From BTRG01 sp036986275 (GTDB taxonomy: Bacteria; Pseudomonadota; Gammaproteobacteria; Acidiferrobacterales; SZUA-150), in NCBI GenBank assembly GCA_036986275.1, contig BTRG01000009.1, forward strand, positions 1 to 57,055: a stretch of 57,055 bases of DNA. The letters run 5' to 3'. The notes beneath the pieces are model-generated. The model had not been told where the DNA came from. It saw nothing but the letters and a program-made list of their open reading frames with translations, and did no database searches. Both the position numbers and the translations under genes were made by a program. This document shows, one piece after another, positions 36,179 to 43,046 of this stretch (its first letter is position 1; each line of letters opens with the position of its first letter).

Positions 36179-37468
36179 ATGACAGATATATCACACATAC
36201 ATGCACGTGAAGTGCTTGATTCACGCGGCAATCCTACGGTTGAAGCAGACATAACCTTGTCCTCCGGTGCTTTCGGGCGTGCTTCGGTGCCATCCGGTGC
36301 TTCTACGGGGGAGCGTGAGGCCGTTGAGTTGCGTGATGGCGATAAACACCGCTATCTTGGTAAAGGTGTGCTGCAGGCCGTTAAGAATGTGAATATCGAA
36401 ATCAGCAGCGTGCTTACAGGTAAAGATGCGGCCGATCAGCAAGCTATCGATCGGATTCTGATTGAACTGGATGGCACCGAGACCAAGAAGCGACTGGGCG
36501 CCAATGCCTTGCTGGCTGTCTCTCTGGCCGTTGCCAAGGCCTCCGCGGCCGATGCGGGGTTGCCCTTATATCGCTACCTCGGGAATGAGGCTGCGTTCTC
36601 ACTGCCGGTGCCGATGATGAATGTCATCAATGGTGGTGTCCATGCTAACAACAGCGTGGATTTGCAGGAGTTCATGATCTTGCCGGTGGGTGCTTCCAGT
36701 TTCTCTGATGCCTTGCGTTGGGGTGCCGAGGTCTTTCATGCCTTAAGAAGCGTGTTGAGCAATAAAGGCATGAACACAAGTGTGGGTGACGAGGGCGGCT
36801 TTGCCCCCGATCTGGGTTCGAATGAAGAAGCCATACAGGTCATACTCGAAGCTATCGATGCAGCCGGTTATCAAGCTGGTAAGGATATCTATCTGGGTAT
36901 TGATGCGGCCAGTTCCGAATATTATCAGTCAGGTGAGTATGTGTTGGCATCAGAAGGCAAGCGATTGGATTCGGATGCTATGGCGGAATTTTTCAGCAAA
37001 TGGTTAGATAAATATCCCATTATCACAATAGAAGACGGTATGGACGAGAATGACTGGAATGGCTGGAAAACACTGACTACCATGCTGGGCTCTAAAGTTC
37101 AGTTGGTGGGTGATGACGTGTTCGTTACCAATACCAGAATATTCAAGCAAGGTATAGAGAAGGGTATCGCCAATTCTATTCTCATCAAGGTCAACCAGAT
37201 CGGTACGTTGACCGAAACTCTGGCGGCAATCAATATGGCCAAGGACGCAGGTTACACGGCTGTTATCTCACACCGTTCCGGTGAAACAGAAGATACCACG
37301 ATAGCGGATATCGCTGTCGCGACAGGGGTTGGCCAGATCAAGACAGGCTCCTTGTCGCGCTCGGATCGTATCGCCAAATATAATCAATTATTGAGAATTG
37401 AGGAGGACCTGGCAAGAAAAGCAAGCTATGCAGGTTTTGATGCCTTCCCTATGTTAACGGACAGTTAA
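36179..37468 (+). CDS. eno: Enolase
   Basis: Enolase interconverts 2-phosphoglycerate and phosphoenolpyruvate, and PEP is the KdsA substrate. The 429 residues match the bacterial family (432 in E. coli). Motifs seen: HAREVLDSRGNPTVEAD, SGASTGEREAVELRDGD, the mobile loop region, GDEGGFAPDL, the metal ligands in DAASSEYY, TIEDGMDE and VGDDVFVTN, and the catalytic base Lys337 in LIKVNQIGTLTET, then SHRSGETED. It starts 36 bases after kdsA. Confidence 0.98.
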   Translation: MTDISHIHAREVLDSRGNPTVEADITLSSGAFGRASVPSGASTGEREAVELRDGDKHRYLGKGVLQAVKNVNIEISSVLTGKDAADQQAIDRILIELDGTETKKRLGANALLAVSLAVAKASAADAGLPLYRYLGNEAAFSLPVPMMNVINGGVHANNSVDLQEFMILPVGASSFSDALRWGAEVFHALRSVLSNKGMNTSVGDEGGFAPDLGSNEEAIQVILEAIDAAGYQAGKDIYLGIDAASSEYYQSGEYVLASEGKRLDSDAMAEFFSKWLDKYPIITIEDGMDENDWNGWKTLTTMLGSKVQLVGDDVFVTNTRIFKQGIEKGIANSILIKVNQIGTLTETLAAINMAKDAGYTAVISHRSGETEDTTIADIAVATGVGQIKTGSLSRSDRIAKYNQLLRIEEDLARKASYAGFDAFPMLTDS

Positions 37469-37480
37469 ACGGAAGCATGT

Positions 37481-37789
37481 ATGACGTGGCGTGCCGAAAA
37501 AATCGTTCGCTACATCCTTGTTGTACTGATTGTACTGCTGCAATATCCACTCTGGTTTGGTGATGGCAGTCTGATTAATGTCTGGCGACTTAAACATGAG
37601 ATTAATCTTCAGAAAACAGAAAATACCCGCTTGCGTGAAAGAAATCGAACATTGGAGGCTGAGGTTACTGACCTCAAGCACGGACTGAAAGCGTTGGAGG
37701 AACGTGCGCGTTCGGAGTTGGGGATGGTAAAGAAGGGGGAAACCTTCTTTCATGTCATAGAGGAAAAATCCGCCAAAACAAAAAAGTGA
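37481..37789 (+). CDS. ftsB: Cell division protein FtsB
   Basis: FtsB is a bitopic division protein that forms the FtsQBL complex and controls septal peptidoglycan synthesis. The 102-residue protein has a membrane helix (about 10-27, YILVVLIVLLQYPLWFG) followed by a leucine-zipper-like coiled coil (LKHEINLQKTENTRLRERNR) and the conserved EERARSELGMVKKGETFF segment that contacts FtsQ. It is 12 bases downstream of eno, as in E. coli, but ispD is not next; the following genes are on the other strand. Confidence 0.95.
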   Translation: MTWRAEKIVRYILVVLIVLLQYPLWFGDGSLINVWRLKHEINLQKTENTRLRERNRTLEAEVTDLKHGLKALEERARSELGMVKKGETFFHVIEEKSAKTKK

Positions 37790-37813
37790 TGAGTCCCTAT
37801 CGGATCTTGTTAC

Positions 37814-37830
37814 TTCAGAAAACTTCTGAA
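37814..37830. repeat. Inverted repeat after ftsB
   Basis: TTCAGAA (37814-37820) and TTCTGAA (37824-37830) are perfect inverted complements around AAC. It lies 25 bases after the ftsB stop in a convergent gap. No T-run follows, so an intrinsic terminator is doubtful. Confidence 0.4.
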
Positions 37831-37894
37831 TAAGCTCATCCTGGACTTTTCAGAGGCCGTAAACGAAAATGCGTTTTATTGTTTACTCACATTG

Positions 37895-37908
37895 TTCAGA
37901 GTTTCCTT
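37895..37908 (+). repeat. Dispersed 14-bp motif, copy B
   Basis: TTCAGAGTTTCCTT, identical to 27374-27387. Read on the - strand it overlaps and follows the stop codon of the gene ending at 37907 (TTAAGGAAACTCTGAA). Confidence 0.35.
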
Positions 37909-38533
37909 AATGAAATTCCACCCACCAAATGAGCATGGAGAACAGGAATAACCCGAAAAAAGACACTTCAATCAGTAGTAACATATTGGTAATGCGTCGA
38001 GCTTGCGGTTTCATGGGTATCCAGACACGTCGCGTATACCAGCGCCAGCCAGGTATCCATGACCATCGTCGAAAACGGCCGAAGTATGCAAATAAGCTGG
38101 TACCCCAGGCATTCAGGCTTTTATCGACTTCATCCTTGTGTTGTTCCTGTTCTTGATCAGACAAACCATCATAGTCTTCCACGATAATCAGCGTGCTACC
38201 GATATCGCTGGGTTCAATACTCAGCACGGTGCGGCGTTTAATACCACTGTCATAATGGATTATTAATTCTTGATTCGAAGTTCGCTTGACCTTTATAGCG
38301 ACATTTACATGCTGTAGGTTGCTAAGGTTCTCGAATTCTAGTTGATATGCATCCCCGCCACTCTTGTCAAATGACTTGAAAACATAGTATGGATTGACCC
38401 TTATTATTGCTTCAATGTCATCACAAAATGTTTTTAATGTTTCCGGTTTGTGACGTGTTGGGATACGTATCCATGCCGAGTTGGATGTGGCATTGGCAGG
38501 GGCGAGTGTATTGTTGGGATCGGTATCATTCAT
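37907..38533 (-). CDS. Hypothetical protein with START/SRPBCC-like body and C-terminal membrane helix
   Basis: I do not recognise this 208-residue protein with certainty. The N-terminal 15 residues are polar. Residues about 20-145 (WIRIPTRHKPETLKTFCDDI, then YQLEFENLSN and STLIIVEDYDGL) have alternating strand pattern and length that could be a SRPBCC/polyketide-cyclase-like fold; this is a guess from pattern only. A Trp/Arg-rich stretch (RFRRWSWIPGWRWYTRRVW, about 154-172) precedes one membrane helix (about 184-205), so the body is probably cytosolic and membrane-anchored at its end. It overlaps the upstream usp gene by 8 bases and is likely co-transcribed with it. Confidence 0.75.
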   Translation of the reverse strand: MNDTDPNNTLAPANATSNSAWIRIPTRHKPETLKTFCDDIEAIIRVNPYYVFKSFDKSGGDAYQLEFENLSNLQHVNVAIKVKRTSNQELIIHYDSGIKRRTVLSIEPSDIGSTLIIVEDYDGLSDQEQEQHKDEVDKSLNAWGTSLFAYFGRFRRWSWIPGWRWYTRRVWIPMKPQARRITNMLLLIEVSFFGLFLFSMLIWWVEFH

Positions 38534-38993
38534 TTGGAAAAGGTATAATGCATAAAGGTGTATTTAGGGTTTTAACTATAGGGTCCAGTGCCATGCGGGA
38601 GCGATAACCTTCAACTCCTTTCGGCCTAGGTGATCCTATTACAATAACATCTGGTTTCAATTCCTGAGCGGCACTGATCAGACATTCATGAGGTTTGCCG
38701 GTCATTACGCGGTATTGGTAGGTGTAGTTGTTACTTGTAAATTCTTTCACGAGTTTATCGGTGTGCTCGATGATTTCTTTTTCCAGTTGCGACTCAATAT
38801 AGTCACCATAGGTTTTCTGCGTAGAGGCATTATTCAACCAGTCGTCACCTGTCATACCTTTCCAGAAATCAGGTACGACGACAAGATGATAGACAGAACA
38901 ATGAGAATCGCCAAGCTGGTAAATAAATTGTTCGGCCGCTTTAGCGCCTGGAGTGCCGTGACTGGCCAGTAATATCTTTTCTATATTTTTCAT
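38526..38993 (-). CDS. Universal stress protein family protein (divergent)
   Basis: The 155-residue protein has a Rossmann-like UspA fold: KNIEKILLASHGTPGAKAAE at the start, a central helix with many charged residues, YRVMTGKPHECLISAAQELK and PDVIVIGSPRP near the end. In ATP-binding Usps the last loop reads G-x2-G-x9-G(S/T); here it is GSPRPKGVEGYRSRM, lacking the final Gly-Ser, so nucleotide binding is in doubt. The ATG at 38993 lies just after the T-run of the upstream terminator and has no visible ribosome site. It overlaps the next gene by 8 bases. Context suggests a regulator or sensor for the transporter upstream, which is inference. Confidence 0.88.
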   Translation of the reverse strand: MKNIEKILLASHGTPGAKAAEQFIYQLGDSHCSVYHLVVVPDFWKGMTGDDWLNNASTQKTYGDYIESQLEKEIIEHTDKLVKEFTSNNYTYQYRVMTGKPHECLISAAQELKPDVIVIGSPRPKGVEGYRSRMALDPIVKTLNTPLCIIPFPNE

Positions 38994-39000
38994 TGTATGT

Positions 39001-39031
39001 AAAAAAAAGTCCCGCAGATTCTCTGCGGGAC
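39001..39031 (-). terminator. Perfect intrinsic terminator between the small membrane peptide and usp genes
   Basis: On the - strand GTCCCGCAGA (39031-39022) pairs perfectly with TCTGCGGGAC (39018-39009) around a GAA loop, followed by eight T residues (39008-39001). This is a textbook Rho-independent terminator 24 bases after the stop of the 42-codon gene. It ends only 7 bases before the usp start codon, so it may act as a leaky stop that sets usp level. Confidence 0.93.
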
Positions 39032-39055
39032 CTGACGCTACGTCAAGAATTATTA

Positions 39056-39184
39056 TTATTTTGGTATAAACATTACGACCAGCAGAGCGAGAATGAGAGA
39101 AACAGCTAGTGCTATAAGGTCCTCGGCACGGTCACTTTTGAAAATTGAGAGGGCAGAGCCTCTTTCCCATTTTGAATCAGACAT
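39056..39184 (-). CDS. Small single-helix membrane protein, 42 residues
   Basis: The frame ATG (39184) to TAA (39056) encodes 42 residues: a polar start (MSDSKWERGSALSIFKSDRA), then a membrane helix (about 22-40, DLIALAVSLILALLVVMF) ending IPK. AGGAG lies 11-12 bases before the ATG, and the gene starts 16 bases after the transporter stop. The short Lys/Arg-rich N-terminus predicts it faces the cytosol. It has no homologue I recognise. Linkage and order suggest an accessory subunit of the transporter. The clear ribosome site, compact spacing and terminator directly after it argue that it is real. Confidence 0.75.
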   Translation of the reverse strand: MSDSKWERGSALSIFKSDRAEDLIALAVSLILALLVVMFIPK

Positions 39185-39200
39185 AGTTATTTTCTCCTAG

Positions 39201-40763
39201 CTAAATCGTTTCTGCGACAAACAACATGATGACAATACCGGCACCTATCGCCTTGGTAGTGCCAACGACAGTACCAATGATCAACGGTTGTCCCCCTGCC
39301 TGTTTAATCGAAGACATGGTGATCTGCATGCCCAGTCCGATAAGACCAAAGGCAAAGAACCAGACGATTAACTGACGGAACTTCTTGACACGTTTGGCGG
39401 TAAAACGTACTGCTTTATGCGCCTTTTTGAGTATCTTGCTGTTACTTTTCGACATTACCTTGGCGTTCACAAGACCGCGCAGGGTATCGTCGTCGTCAAT
39501 AGACATGATTTTGCCATTTTCGATCAGTCGCATCAGAGCAGCCTTACGATCTTCACGTTGCACTTTGTCCATTTCCGCAGTCAGCGCCGCTTTCTTCTCA
39601 TCATTCAGCATCTTCTTCTCGGAGACCTTGGTATTATCGAAATATTTACCTTTGTAATGGTTCGCTGGAGCGAAAACACCGGTAGAAGACAGGGAAAACA
39701 TGAGGATAAAGCCCAGGACGAATAACGGGAACTTGCCGATGACGATCTGGCCAATGTTGACCTTCTGGGCGCCTTCTTCACGTTTCACATACCAGACTGC
39801 CAACCACAATACGATAATAGGCAAGAACAGTACGCGCGTGATGTTGAAGATTTCCGCAACCTTCAGGGTTTCAATGCCATCAGGCTGAAAGGACAGGGCG
39901 GCACCCGCGACTTGTGCGGAGTTCAGGATGCCCGTACCGGCCCAAGCGCCAAACTGTACGGGACCCATGCCCAGGGCATGGCCGACTGGTGGGAAAATAA
40001 ACATCATAAACACACCCCAGAGCAGGATGGTGCCGATGGTGTAGGCAATTTCCGTGGACTTGGCTACGACCACAGGCGCAGCCGCCACTGTGGCTGACAC
40101 ACCACAAACACCCATGCCCGCGGATAGTACACCGGACATGGAGTTAGGGATTTTCTTTCGTGACCCCATCCATAGCACCATACCGACAGAACCGAGTACG
40201 AAAAAGCCGATCAAGACGACGGACAGCTGACCCAGATTCTTCAGCTCGGCCATGCTGTACAGGGTGCCCAGCAGGATCACACCGGTCTTAAGGCCCAGGC
40301 GAGAGAGGCGTACGCCATTTTCCGCCCAACTGGGGACCTTGAAGACGTTAACAATGACAATGCCTGATATGATGCCCAGGACAACGTAGTTCAGTCCCAG
40401 CAGTTTGTGGATGGGCTTACCCGTGTCGCCGACCTTGCCCATGGCTTTACTGAGCACCGCAATTTCCGGTGCGAACCACCATTTAACGATTAAGGCGACC
40501 GCCAGGATAAATAGGGCACCCCCGATAGTGGACAGATAGTAATCGGCCTGGCCTTCGCTGGGTGTGGCTAGCATCTGCCACAATCCGACAACAATACCGA
40601 CAATGCCCGCCGTGGTTGCGATATAGACCATTTCGTCCATATTTTTCGTTTGACCTACCGCCTTGATAGCACCAGTCAGCATGCCGCTGTTTACGGCATA
40701 GCCGTAAACCGCCATGATGATGCCTAAAATCAGCGTGGCCGGAGTTTTTTGTGTGTAGACCAT
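39201..40763 (-). CDS. YeiH/UPF0324-type putative anion exporter with extra cytosolic segment
   Basis: The 520-residue protein has 11-12 predicted helices. SGVLSAGMGVCGVSATVAAAP, GTILLWGVFMMFIFP and AWAGTGILNSAQVAGAA are typical of the YeiH family, which is annotated as putative sulfate exporters; the true substrate is unproven. The family is usually about 340-350 residues. Here an added segment at about 370-462 (KGKYFDN through KKFRQL) is highly charged, with many Lys, Asp and Glu, and predicted cytosolic and helical; there is also an extended N-terminal membrane part. GGAGGAG precedes the ATG by 7 bases. It heads the cluster 40763-37907. Confidence 0.85.
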   Translation of the reverse strand: MVYTQKTPATLILGIIMAVYGYAVNSGMLTGAIKAVGQTKNMDEMVYIATTAGIVGIVVGLWQMLATPSEGQADYYLSTIGGALFILAVALIVKWWFAPEIAVLSKAMGKVGDTGKPIHKLLGLNYVVLGIISGIVIVNVFKVPSWAENGVRLSRLGLKTGVILLGTLYSMAELKNLGQLSVVLIGFFVLGSVGMVLWMGSRKKIPNSMSGVLSAGMGVCGVSATVAAAPVVVAKSTEIAYTIGTILLWGVFMMFIFPPVGHALGMGPVQFGAWAGTGILNSAQVAGAALSFQPDGIETLKVAEIFNITRVLFLPIIVLWLAVWYVKREEGAQKVNIGQIVIGKFPLFVLGFILMFSLSSTGVFAPANHYKGKYFDNTKVSEKKMLNDEKKAALTAEMDKVQREDRKAALMRLIENGKIMSIDDDDTLRGLVNAKVMSKSNSKILKKAHKAVRFTAKRVKKFRQLIVWFFAFGLIGLGMQITMSSIKQAGGQPLIIGTVVGTTKAIGAGIVIMLFVAETI

Positions 40764-40859
40764 TTAGTTACTCCTCCGATGAAGTGGTTATTGTGCTCAT
40801 TCAAACTCACCCCCTATGCAGGTTCGCTAGAGCCGGTCCGATGACGCTGGACCGTGGGC

Positions 40860-40888
40860 TTATTAGGTTTTCCTTATGTACCCATCAA
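40860..40888 (-). promoter_or_regulatory. Candidate sigma-70 promoter of the transporter cluster
   Basis: On the - strand TTGATG (40888-40883) and TAATAA (40865-40860) are separated by 17 bases. The -35 matches the consensus at four positions, but the -10 at only three, so it is weak. It lies about 100 bases before the start codon. Confidence 0.25.
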
Positions 40889-40940
40889 ATGCGCTTGCAG
40901 CATTCAAGCATATGGCTTGTAGCACGACAAGCATGAAATC

Positions 40941-40956
40941 TGTGATATTTTGCACA
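40941..40956. promoter_or_regulatory. CRP-family binding-site-like dyad
   Basis: TGTGA-TATTTT-GCACA matches the CRP/Vfr consensus TGTGA-N6-TCACA with one mismatch, and lies inside a longer dyad CTGTG-N8-CACAG. It is centred about 185 bases upstream of the transporter start and about 95 upstream of the candidate start of transcription, close to the -92.5 position used by CRP in class I promoters. Binding is inferred only. Confidence 0.4.
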
Positions 40957-41072
40957 GTAGTATTAGCCGTAGAGGGGGTGATACGGGGGGTATTTTAGTA
41001 AATGCTAAAAGAGCTTATAAATGGTTGTTTAACGAAGAAGACGATAATTAGAATATCGTTAACAGATTATAG

Positions 41073-42143
41073 CTACATTTTACATGCAGGCAGGGTGGCC
41101 TTATAGGGTAATTCCTGTAGTTTCAGAGCTTGTGTGTAGCCGCTATCAAAATAGATTCCTTCGCCTTCGATGGCCTTGATTTGGGTAATGGCCAGTATGT
41201 CCATGCCCCCACCGGGCGCAGGCTGAACCTCGACGATAGTGCCTGCTGATTGCTCACCAAACTCGTGCGCATACAATGTATCTCCCGGTTTACAGCCCCT
41301 TTCATCGGCTGTCGAAAAGCGATACATGCGCTGTTTCAATTTTCCCAGATATTGCATGCGGGCCACGATTTCCTGTCCAGGATAACAGCCTTTCTTGAAG
41401 TTCACGCCCTGGATCAAGTCGAGATTGGCCATTTGTGGGATAAAGGCTTCACTGGTGGCGGTCACAACGCTGGGCAAACCCGCATGTATATCCATCCAAT
41501 GCCAGACCTGGCTGCTCACGGCTGCAGCGCCCTGTTGCACGCATTTTTTCCATAAGCTGGCAAGTTGGTGGGTGGGGCCTGAAATCAGAAAACGATGACA
41601 GGATGTTGACGTCGGCCCGGCAATGGCGATGACCGTACCCCATGCGGTAGTGTTGCATGCATCCACGGTTTCTGGGTATTCGATTCCCGCACTTTTTAGT
41701 ATTTGACTGGCCTTGGGGCCTGTCAAACCAAATTGCACCATGTTCTCTGCGTGTTCCAGAGTGACCTTGGCGCGCATCACATATATCCGCAGGCGTTTGC
41801 TGATGCCTTCTTGCAATTCGCCGGGTAGCAGCAAGTGGGTGACGCCATCAGCTGTACGCCAGATTCTGAATAACGCCAACATACGGCCCTTGGGTGTACA
41901 GTAGGCGCTGAGTTGGCTGTGGTTTTCGTCAATCAGTCGTATATCGTTGGTAAATTGTCCTTGCAGGAAGGTCTCCATGTCTTCACCCTGCACGTGGATT
42001 TGCGCGTAACAGGAGAGATCAGTGATTATGGTACTATTTTGAGCGGTCTGTATGTCCGTCCGCAAGTCCCCAAATCGGGCATGACCGTCGACGTCAAATA
42101 TACCGCCCTGGGACTCAATAAATTTTTGCCAATCCGGGTTCAC
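41073..42143 (-). CDS. ygfZ: Folate-binding Fe-S cluster maintenance protein YgfZ
   Basis: YgfZ is a tetrahydrofolate-binding GcvT-like protein that helps assemble or repair certain Fe-S enzymes. The 356 residues carry the signature KKGCYPGQEIVARMQYLGK, with the key Cys in GCYPGQE. FLQGQFTNDI and STPKGR-like CTPKGRML are also typical. The start is GTG 42143, with AGAGGTA upstream. It is divergent from sdhCDAB-sdhE; in E. coli ygfZ is divergent from sdhE-ygfX, so the association with SDH assembly is conserved here in a different arrangement. Confidence 0.94.
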   Translation of the reverse strand: MNPDWQKFIESQGGIFDVDGHARFGDLRTDIQTAQNSTIITDLSCYAQIHVQGEDMETFLQGQFTNDIRLIDENHSQLSAYCTPKGRMLALFRIWRTADGVTHLLLPGELQEGISKRLRIYVMRAKVTLEHAENMVQFGLTGPKASQILKSAGIEYPETVDACNTTAWGTVIAIAGPTSTSCHRFLISGPTHQLASLWKKCVQQGAAAVSSQVWHWMDIHAGLPSVVTATSEAFIPQMANLDLIQGVNFKKGCYPGQEIVARMQYLGKLKQRMYRFSTADERGCKPGDTLYAHEFGEQSAGTIVEVQPAPGGGMDILAITQIKAIEGEGIYFDSGYTQALKLQELPYKATLPACKM

Positions 42144-42171
42144 TGCCTACCTCTATTGGAAGGACCAATAG

Positions 42172-42200
42172 TTAATGTATGGTTGAATGCTATCTATAAA
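42172..42200 (+). promoter_or_regulatory. Candidate promoter of the sdh operon
   Basis: TATAAA (42195-42200) fits the -10 consensus at five positions and is preceded by TTAATG (42172-42177) at 17 bases, a weak -35. It lies about 110 bases upstream of sdhC in the divergent gap with ygfZ. A GGCAGG/CCTGCC hairpin (42250-42269) is in the leader. Confidence 0.3.
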
Positions 42201-42312
42201 TTAAAGTTATTGCATCATAGCTAAATTGTGCCAACATAGGGTACATGCCGGCAGGTTGATTCGCCTGCCAAATACTCACAACTGTTAAGGATAAACAGTC
42301 ATTCAGGACGTT

Positions 42313-42693
42313 ATGGACAAAAATAAAGCCCGGCCTGTTTTTCTGAATTTGTTCAAGTTGCACCTACCCATAGGGGGTCAGGTCTCTATTCTGCATCGCA
42401 TCAGCGGGTTTGTGCTGATATTGATAATTCCAGTCGTTCTTTATGGATTGCAGCTATCGCTGGCAAGTGAGGAGGGATATCGTCGTGTGCTGGCATGGCT
42501 ATCGTTGGATATTATCAAGGCAATGTTGCTTGTTGTTTTTGTTGTACTGACACAGCATTTCTTTTCCGGTGTGCGTCATCTGTTGCTGGATATTGATGTC
42601 ATGGCAGACAAGCAGTCAGCCAGAGTGACTGCCTGGTCGACCTTGATTGCCACAGTCGGCATATCCATCTGGGTGGGGTGGCGCTGGTGGTAA
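42313..42693 (+). CDS. sdhC: Succinate dehydrogenase cytochrome b556 subunit
   Basis: SdhC is one of two membrane anchors of complex II and binds heme b and ubiquinone. The 126-residue protein begins RPVFLNLFKLHLPIGGQVSI, with the quinone-site Ser/Arg in SILHRISG, and has three membrane helices. The heme ligand is the first His of QHFFSGVRHLLLD. Length and motifs match the proteobacterial family. It is the first gene of sdhCDAB. Confidence 0.96.
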   Translation: MDKNKARPVFLNLFKLHLPIGGQVSILHRISGFVLILIIPVVLYGLQLSLASEEGYRRVLAWLSLDIIKAMLLVVFVVLTQHFFSGVRHLLLDIDVMADKQSARVTAWSTLIATVGISIWVGWRWW

Positions 42694-43046
42694 GACGCTG
42701 GCGATTTGGTGGCGCCCATGCCGGGTTAATGGAATGGCTGTTTCAGCGATTAAGCGCCCTATATCTGGGGATTTGTTTTATATTCCCCGTTGTTTATTTT
42801 TCACTCTATCCATTGAATGATCATGCCTCCTGGGTGGCCTGGTGGTCGCAAGCCTCTGTACGACTGGCTATGGGGCTGCTCTTCCTGAGTCTGTACCTGC
42901 ATGCCTGGATAGGGGCACGCAGCATAGCCTTGGATTATGTTAAACCCTTTGCTTTGCGTTTCATGACATTAATGGCCTTCGGTCTGTTCCTGTTGTTATT
43001 GTCCATGTGGTCTATTCAATTATTGCTCTCCATGGGACCTGTATGA
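42687..43046 (+). CDS. sdhD: Succinate dehydrogenase membrane anchor subunit
   Basis: SdhD is the second anchor of complex II. I choose GTG 42687, with GGGTGGGG 9 bases upstream, giving 119 residues; a GTG at 42678 would have no spacer. WLFQRLSALYLG and LYLHAWIGARSIALDYV are the family marks, with the heme His in YLHAW and the quinone-site Tyr in LDYV. Three helices are evident. It overlaps sdhC by 7 bases and sdhA by 4. Confidence 0.94.
   Translation: MVRRWRFGGAHAGLMEWLFQRLSALYLGICFIFPVVYFSLYPLNDHASWVAWWSQASVRLAMGLLFLSLYLHAWIGARSIALDYVKPFALRFMTLMAFGLFLLLLSMWSIQLLLSMGPV

Larger units (their letters stand above)
40764..41072. other. Intergenic region upstream of the transporter cluster
   Basis: 309 bases between the end of ygfZ and the transporter start, both on the - strand. 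It holds the likely promoter of the cluster, a CRP-like dyad at 40941-40956 and a short CGGTCC/GGACCG hairpin at 40834-40854 in the leader. No gene is seen. Confidence 0.7.

Noticed and set aside
37818..37909. Complete miniature transposable element after ftsB
   Set aside because: The two ends are only loosely similar and there is no clear target duplication; kept as a dispersed motif only.
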